From Paracoccus benzoatiresistens (lineage in GTDB: Bacteria; Pseudomonadota; Alphaproteobacteria; Rhodobacterales; Rhodobacteraceae), in contig NZ_JAPTYD010000002.1 in NCBI RefSeq assembly GCF_026913015.1, positions 1 to 64,000 on the forward strand: DNA of 64,000 nucleotides, written 5' to 3'. The translations under genes were made by a program, and so were the position numbers. Within the stretch, counting starts at the first letter, position 1. Every line of letters starts with the position of its first letter. Below, piece by piece: positions 59,684-64,000 of this stretch. The notes beneath the pieces were generated by a model. The model searched no databases and was not told the DNA's origin. It saw only the letters and a list, made by a program, of their open reading frames with translations.

Positions 59684-60300
59684 CAGATCATCCCCAGCAG
59701 ATAGACAAAGGTGAAGACGCCGATCCAGATCACGTCCAGAAAGTGCCAGAACATCGACAGGCAGGACAGGCGGCGGCGGTTCGCGGGGATCAGCCCCCGC
59801 TGGCTGACCTGGATCATCAGCGTGACCAGCCACAGGCAGCCAAAGGCCACGTGCAGCCCGTGGGTGCCCACAAGCGCGAAGAACGAGGACAGGAAGGCCG
59901 ACCGCTGCGGCCCGGCGCCCAGGTGGATCAGGTGGTTGAACTCGTAAAGCTCGACCCCCAGGAAGGCCAGGCCGAAGACCAGCGTGACGGCCAGCCAGCC
60001 CAGCGTGCCGTTCTTGTTGTTCTTGACCATGGCCAGCATGGCAAAGCCGTAGGTGATCGAGGACAGCAGCAGGAAGGCCGTGTTCAGCGCGACCAGTTCA
60101 AGGTCGAACAGATCCTTCGGCCCCGGCCCGGCGGCATAGCTGGCGCCCAGCACCCCGAAGGTCGCGAAAAGGATCGCGAACATCAGGCAGTCGCTCATCA
60201 GGTAGACCCAGAAGCCGATGCTGGTCGAGGCGCCCTCGTGATGGTGGTGCGGCTCGACTTCCCAGAAATCGCCGGGGGCCTGTTGGGTGACGGTGCTCAT
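59683..60300 (-). CDS. cyoC: Cytochrome o ubiquinol oxidase subunit III
   Basis: A 205-residue subunit with five transmembrane helices. GFWVYLMSDCLMFAILFATF near the start, FLGVELYEFNHLI, HGLHVAFGCLWLV and the terminal FWHFLDVIWIGVFTFVYLLG are CyoC/QoxC features. It lies 3 bp downstream of cyoB. Confidence 0.96.
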   Translation of the reverse strand: MSTVTQQAPGDFWEVEPHHHHEGASTSIGFWVYLMSDCLMFAILFATFGVLGASYAAGPGPKDLFDLELVALNTAFLLLSSITYGFAMLAMVKNNKNGTLGWLAVTLVFGLAFLGVELYEFNHLIHLGAGPQRSAFLSSFFALVGTHGLHVAFGCLWLVTLMIQVSQRGLIPANRRRLSCLSMFWHFLDVIWIGVFTFVYLLGMI

Positions 60301-60303
60301 GGA

Positions 60304-62310
60304 TCAGGCTCCTGCGCTTGCCAGCTGGCGGTCGCGGGCCTCCTCGGTCGCGCGGACCTCGGCGGCCGGGATGTGGTAGTCGCGGGCATAGTTGAAGGTA
60401 TGGAGAATCGAGGCGATCACCACACCCGCGAAGGACAGGGCGGCCAGCCACCAGATGTACCAGACCAGCGCAAAGCCGCAGACCGTCGCGAAACCGGCGA
60501 TGATCACCCCTGCCCCGGTGTTCTTCGGCATGTGGATCGGCACATAGGCCGCGCGCGGCCGGGTCTGGCCAAAGCGCTTCATGTCCCACCAGGTATCCAG
60601 GCCGTGGCTCACCGGCGTGAAGGCGAAGTTGTAGGCCGGGGGCGGCGAGGAGGTCGCCCATTCCAGCGTGCGACCGTTCCAGGGATCGCCGGTCTCGTCG
60701 CGCAACTGGTCGCGGCGCATGATCGACACGCCGAACTGGATGAACATCGCGGCGATGCCGATGGCGATCAGGACGGCGCCGAAGGCCGCGATGATGAACC
60801 AGATCTGCAGGCTGGGATCGTCGAAGACCCGCATCCGCCGCGTCACGCCCATCAGGCCCAGCACATAGAGCGGCGCGAAGGCGACCCAGAAGCCGACGAC
60901 CCAGAACCAGAAGCTGACCTTGCCCCACCACGGGTCCAGCCGGAAGCCGAAGGCCTTGGGCCACCAGTAATAGACCGCCGCGAACAGGCCGAACAGCACG
61001 CCGCCGATGATGACGTTGTGGAAATGCGCGATCAGGAACAGCGAGTTGTGCAGCACGAAGTCGGCGGGCGGCACGGCCAGCAGCACGCCCGTCATGCCGC
61101 CGATCACGAAGGTCAGCATGAAGGCCACCGTCCACATCATCGGCAGTTCGAACCGGATGCGGCTGCGATACATGGTGAACAGCCAGTTGAAGATCTTGGC
61201 GCCCGTGGGCACCGAGATGATCATGGTGGTGATCCCGAAGAACGAGTTCACCGAGGCGCCCGAGCCCATCGTGAAGAAGTGGTGCAGCCAGACCAGATAG
61301 GACAGGATGGTGATGCAGACGGTCGCATAGACCATCGAGGTATAGCCGAACAGCCGCTTGCCGGTGAAGGTCGCCACGACCTCGGAATAGACGCCGAACA
61401 GCGGCAGGATCAGGATGTAGACCTCGGGGTGGCCCCAGATCCAGATCAGGTTCACATACATCATGGCGTTGCCGCCAAGATCGTTGGTGAAGAAGTTGGT
61501 GCCGACATAGCGGTCAAGCGTCAGCAGGACCAGGGTCGCGGTCAGGACCGGGAACGAGGCCACGATCAGGATGTTCGTGCACAGCGAGGTCCAGGTGAAG
61601 ATCGGCATCCGCATCATGGTCATGCCGGGCGCGCGCATCTTGATGATCGTCACCAGAAGGTTGATGCCCGACAGCGTGGTCCCCACCCCCGCGACCTGAA
61701 GGCCCCAGATGTAGTAATCCACGCCCACATAGGGGCTGTAGCCCAGGCCCGACAGCGGCGGGAAGGCCAGCCAGCCGGTCTGCGCGAACTCGCCCACGAA
61801 CAGCGACATCATGGTCAGCACGGCGCCGCCGACCGTCATCCAGAAGCTGAAGTTGTTCAGGAACGGGAAGGACACGTCCCGCGCGCCGATCTGCAAGGGC
61901 ACGACATAGTTCATCAGGCCCGTGACGAAGGGCATCGCCACGAAGAAGATCATGATGACCCCGTGGGCCGAGAAGATCTGGTCGTAGTGGTGGGCGTTCA
62001 GATAGCCCTCGGACCCGTTGAAGGCGATGGCCTGCTGAAGCCGCATCATGATGGCATCGGCAAAGCCGCGCACGAACATGATCAGTGCCAGCACGATATA
62101 CATGATGCCGATCTTCTTGTGATCGACCGAGGTGAACCATTCGTTCCACAGGTAGGACCACAGCCGGTACTTGTGCAGTATCCACAACAGGCCGGCGCCG
62201 CCGATGGCGACGACAACGCCGGTGGCCCAGACGATCGGGTCCTGGGGGATTGCATGCCAGTCCAGGCGGCCCAGCAGGAAGGTGGTCGGAATTTCGGAGG
62301 GAATAGCCAT
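60304..62310 (-). CDS. cyoB: Cytochrome o ubiquinol oxidase subunit I
   Basis: A 668-residue catalytic subunit with about 15 helices. It carries the heme and CuB ligands: heme b His in [37 protein letters not shown] with the His-Tyr pair, [19 protein letters not shown] with two CuB His, and [13 protein letters not shown] with the heme o/a3 and b His. K-channel residues are in the HPEVY-to-TG region. It reduces oxygen to water with ubiquinol and pumps protons. In Paracoccus this is the ba3-type quinol oxidase. Confidence 0.97.
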   Translation of the reverse strand: MAIPSEIPTTFLLGRLDWHAIPQDPIVWATGVVVAIGGAGLLWILHKYRLWSYLWNEWFTSVDHKKIGIMYIVLALIMFVRGFADAIMMRLQQAIAFNGSEGYLNAHHYDQIFSAHGVIMIFFVAMPFVTGLMNYVVPLQIGARDVSFPFLNNFSFWMTVGGAVLTMMSLFVGEFAQTGWLAFPPLSGLGYSPYVGVDYYIWGLQVAGVGTTLSGINLLVTIIKMRAPGMTMMRMPIFTWTSLCTNILIVASFPVLTATLVLLTLDRYVGTNFFTNDLGGNAMMYVNLIWIWGHPEVYILILPLFGVYSEVVATFTGKRLFGYTSMVYATVCITILSYLVWLHHFFTMGSGASVNSFFGITTMIISVPTGAKIFNWLFTMYRSRIRFELPMMWTVAFMLTFVIGGMTGVLLAVPPADFVLHNSLFLIAHFHNVIIGGVLFGLFAAVYYWWPKAFGFRLDPWWGKVSFWFWVVGFWVAFAPLYVLGLMGVTRRMRVFDDPSLQIWFIIAAFGAVLIAIGIAAMFIQFGVSIMRRDQLRDETGDPWNGRTLEWATSSPPPAYNFAFTPVSHGLDTWWDMKRFGQTRPRAAYVPIHMPKNTGAGVIIAGFATVCGFALVWYIWWLAALSFAGVVIASILHTFNYARDYHIPAAEVRATEEARDRQLASAGA

Positions 62311-62322
62311 CGTCGGATCCGC

Positions 62323-63516
62323 TTACAAATTCTGTTCCGCGCCGTCCTGCGGCAGGGATTGGGTCAGGCGGTTGGGGTTCAGGTGCGGGCTGAAGAAGCC
62401 CTGCGGCGCTGCAAGGCCCCGACCGCGCATGGGCGACAGGTCGCGGGGTTCTTCCACCCCCGAGGGCGCGGAAGCGGCAAGCATCTGGTTCAGTTCCTCG
62501 ACGCTGCAGATGCCGCTGACCTGGAAGGGCGGCAGGCCCAGGACCGGGCGCGCGGTGCCGGGGGCGTCGTCATCGGCCAGGGCCGCCACGTTGGCGATGC
62601 CCGGCAGGCCAAGCCCGCCCTGCGCGTCATAGGCCATCATCTCGGCCATGCACATGCGGTTTTCCTCGACGCACATGTTCACGACCCGGCTGAACAACTG
62701 GGGATCGACCTCGGCGAAGGTCATGGGCGCGACGTTCTCGCTGGGCTTTTCCAGTTCCAGGTAGCGGCCACGGTCCAGCGTCTCGCCGCCGGCCGCGGCC
62801 TGCGCGATCCAGTCGTCGAAACCGGCATCGTCAAGCGCCACCGCCTTGAAGCGCATCCCCGAGAAGCCGGCCCCCGAGTAATGCGAGGCAAGCCCCTGGT
62901 ATTCGCCGGGATGGTTGAAGACGCCGTGCAGCGTGGTCTGCATCCCCGGCATGGCATAGATCATGCCCGCCATCGCCGGGATGTAGAACGCGTTCATCAC
63001 CGAGGTGGAGGTCAGCGTGAATTCGACCGGGCGGTCCACCGGCACGGCCATCTGGTTCACGGTCGCCACACCCTGTTCGGGATAGATGAACAGCCATTTC
63101 CAGTCCATCGCCACCACCTGCACCTGCAGGGGCTCGGCGGCCTCGATCGGTTTCTCGGCGCTGATGCGGTCCAGGGGCCGATAGGGATCCAACAGATGCG
63201 TGCCGACCCAGGTCAGCGCGCCAAGCGAGACGATGATCAGAAGCGGGATCGCCCAGATCACCAGTTCCAGCTTGGTCGAGTGATCCCAGTCGGGGTCATA
63301 GCTGGCCTTGCTGTTGTTCGCGCGGTAGCGCCAGGCGAACCATACGGTCAGGGCCATGACCGGGATGATGATGATCAGCATCAGCAGCGTCGATTGCACC
63401 AGCAGGTCCGCCTGCCGCGCGGCGATGTCGCCCGACGGCGACAGCACGACGGGTTTGCACCCCGGCAGGGCCAGGAATGGCAGAAGCCACAAAAGACGTT
63501 TGCGAAGATATGTCAT
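62323..63516 (-). CDS. cyoA: Cytochrome o ubiquinol oxidase subunit II
   Basis: A 397-residue subunit. It starts with a lipoprotein-type signal (LPFLALPGCK, lipid Cys at about 20), then two transmembrane helices (about 42-64 and 86-108), and a periplasmic cupredoxin domain without CuA ligands, as expected for a quinol oxidase: VVAMDWKWLFIYPEQGVATV, TSTSVMNAFYIPAMAGMIYA and HYSGAGFSGMRFKAV. The C-terminus is extended by about 90 residues. It is the first gene of the cyo/qox operon, with a 225-bp divergent region to an MFS gene upstream. Confidence 0.96.
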   Translation of the reverse strand: MTYLRKRLLWLLPFLALPGCKPVVLSPSGDIAARQADLLVQSTLLMLIIIIPVMALTVWFAWRYRANNSKASYDPDWDHSTKLELVIWAIPLLIIVSLGALTWVGTHLLDPYRPLDRISAEKPIEAAEPLQVQVVAMDWKWLFIYPEQGVATVNQMAVPVDRPVEFTLTSTSVMNAFYIPAMAGMIYAMPGMQTTLHGVFNHPGEYQGLASHYSGAGFSGMRFKAVALDDAGFDDWIAQAAAGGETLDRGRYLELEKPSENVAPMTFAEVDPQLFSRVVNMCVEENRMCMAEMMAYDAQGGLGLPGIANVAALADDDAPGTARPVLGLPPFQVSGICSVEELNQMLAASAPSGVEEPRDLSPMRGRGLAAPQGFFSPHLNPNRLTQSLPQDGAEQNL

Positions 63517-63619
63517 GTCCGGTGATAACCCCGCTGGCAGGACGGAACGCCCAGAAGTTCAGACGACAGCGCCGTTGAGAATGTGGCGCAGATAGCCCTC
63601 TCGGCCGCGCCCCGACAGA

Positions 63620-63632
63620 CGACAATTTGTCG
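63620..63632. promoter_or_regulatory. Candidate operator: 13-bp palindrome upstream of cyoA
   Basis: CGACAA-T-TTGTCG is a perfect odd-length palindrome 104 bp before the cyoA start and 110 bp before the MFS start. It could be a binding site for a dimeric regulator of the oxidase or the divergent transporter gene. No known box (FNR, RegA) matches exactly. Confidence 0.45.
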
Positions 63633-63648
63633 CGTGTCCATTCGGCGT

Positions 63649-63663
63649 GGAATGGTCCATTCC
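63649..63663. promoter_or_regulatory. Candidate operator: 15-bp palindrome upstream of cyoA
   Basis: GGAATGG-T-CCATTCC is a perfect 15-bp palindrome 16 bp from the previous one, and it is flanked by imperfect CGGC/GCCG arms. Two perfect palindromes so close together are unlikely by chance in the divergent promoter region. Confidence 0.5.
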
Positions 63664-63741
63664 TGCCGGAAACACGCGAATCCCCAAGGGGTCGCCTTTC
63701 TGCCCTTCCTATCTTCTGCCCTAACCGGAGTGGTTCACGCA

Positions 63742-64000
63742 ATGGTGACATCTGCCGAAACCCCAGTCCGTCGCAGCCCCGGCAAGGATGCCGACGATAT
63801 CCATGTCTCGCCTTCGGACATCGCAGTCGGCGTGGTGATCGGGCGCACGTCGGAATTCTTCGACTTCTTCGTCTTTGCCATCGCCTCGGTCATCGTCTTC
63901 CCGGCGCGCTTGTTTCCCTTCGTGGACCCGCTGCAGGGCACGCTTCTGTCCTTCCTGCTGGTGCTGCTGGCCTTTGTCGCGCGTCCCGTAGGCACCGCGA
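63742..64000 (+). CDS. MFS transporter (metabolite/H+ symporter-like), N-terminal part
   Basis: The first 86 residues are in the window; the gene runs off the right edge. After a polar start (MVTSAETPVRRSPGKD) comes IAVGVVIGRTSEFFDFFVFA, the first helix of the metabolite:H+ symporter MFS family, with the EFFDFFVF pattern, and a second helix LLSFLLVLLAFVARPVGTA that reaches the conserved Arg-Pro before the loop. Substrate unknown. It is divergent from the cyo operon, so the palindromes between them may control it. Confidence 0.85.
   Translation, partial: MVTSAETPVRRSPGKDADDIHVSPSDIAVGVVIGRTSEFFDFFVFAIASVIVFPARLFPFVDPLQGTLLSFLLVLLAFVARPVGTA

Overview
The window is high-GC, densely packed chromosomal DNA that looks like a member of the Rhodobacterales, most likely Paracoccus or a close relative. 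The best pointers are a 51-residue aa3 cytochrome oxidase subunit IV that closely resembles the Paracoccus denitrificans protein as I recall it, a qox/cyo quinol oxidase operon with a SURF1 gene, the DUF2794, YcjX/YcjF and HNH genes typical of alphaproteobacteria, and frequent GTG starts with 4-base stop/start overlaps. No rRNA, tRNA, CRISPR array, insertion sequence or prophage was seen. No stretch longer than about 300 bases lacks a gene. Start choices and families come from reading the sequence; no database search was run.

Layout. Positions 1-9765 hold the 5' end of ETF-quinone oxidoreductase, greA, a membrane protein, a GNAT acetyltransferase, azlCD (branched-chain amino acid export), a lipoprotein, the small oxidase subunit, an MBL hydrolase coupled to an acyl-CoA dehydrogenase, the tRNA t6A enzyme TsaC/Sua5 and a glutamate dehydrogenase. 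Positions 9984-20598 hold a TetR regulator, two I78-type inhibitor lipoproteins in tandem, DUF2794, helicase HrpB, ycjX-ycjF, a GlcNAc kinase-nagA pair and ilvD. Positions 20690-28161 hold the guanidinium exporter gdx behind a guanidine-II (mini-ykkC) riboswitch, a PPOX protein, a UbiH-type hydroxylase, a nucleotidase, a GntR regulator, DNA-repair and hydrolase genes, an HNH endonuclease and dapA. Positions 28273-38809 hold a Slt-type lytic transglycosylase, an EamA transporter, an inositol monophosphatase, divergent metR/metF, a PLP decarboxylase divergent from an Lrp regulator, and an HxlR-SCP2 regulator divergent from a DUF1428-VOC-GST operon. Positions 38884-47296 hold valS, an aminotransferase coupled to a stand-alone RAM domain, a MATE exporter, cbpA/cbpM and an aldo/keto reductase. 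Positions 47357-64000 hold a peptide ABC transporter operon, a seven-gene MoxR/BatA-type operon, the SURF1-cyoDCBA quinol oxidase operon and the start of an MFS transporter.

The most interesting non-coding signals are: (1) the guanidine-II riboswitch before gdx; (2) a dispersed GC-hairpin plus GATATTT/GAAGAAG element found four times, once inside the hrpB reading frame; (3) a 63-bp twin-hairpin element at 30325-30387 that supplies the stop codons of both convergent neighbours; and (4) candidate operators in several divergent promoter regions (HxlR, Lrp, MetR and qox).
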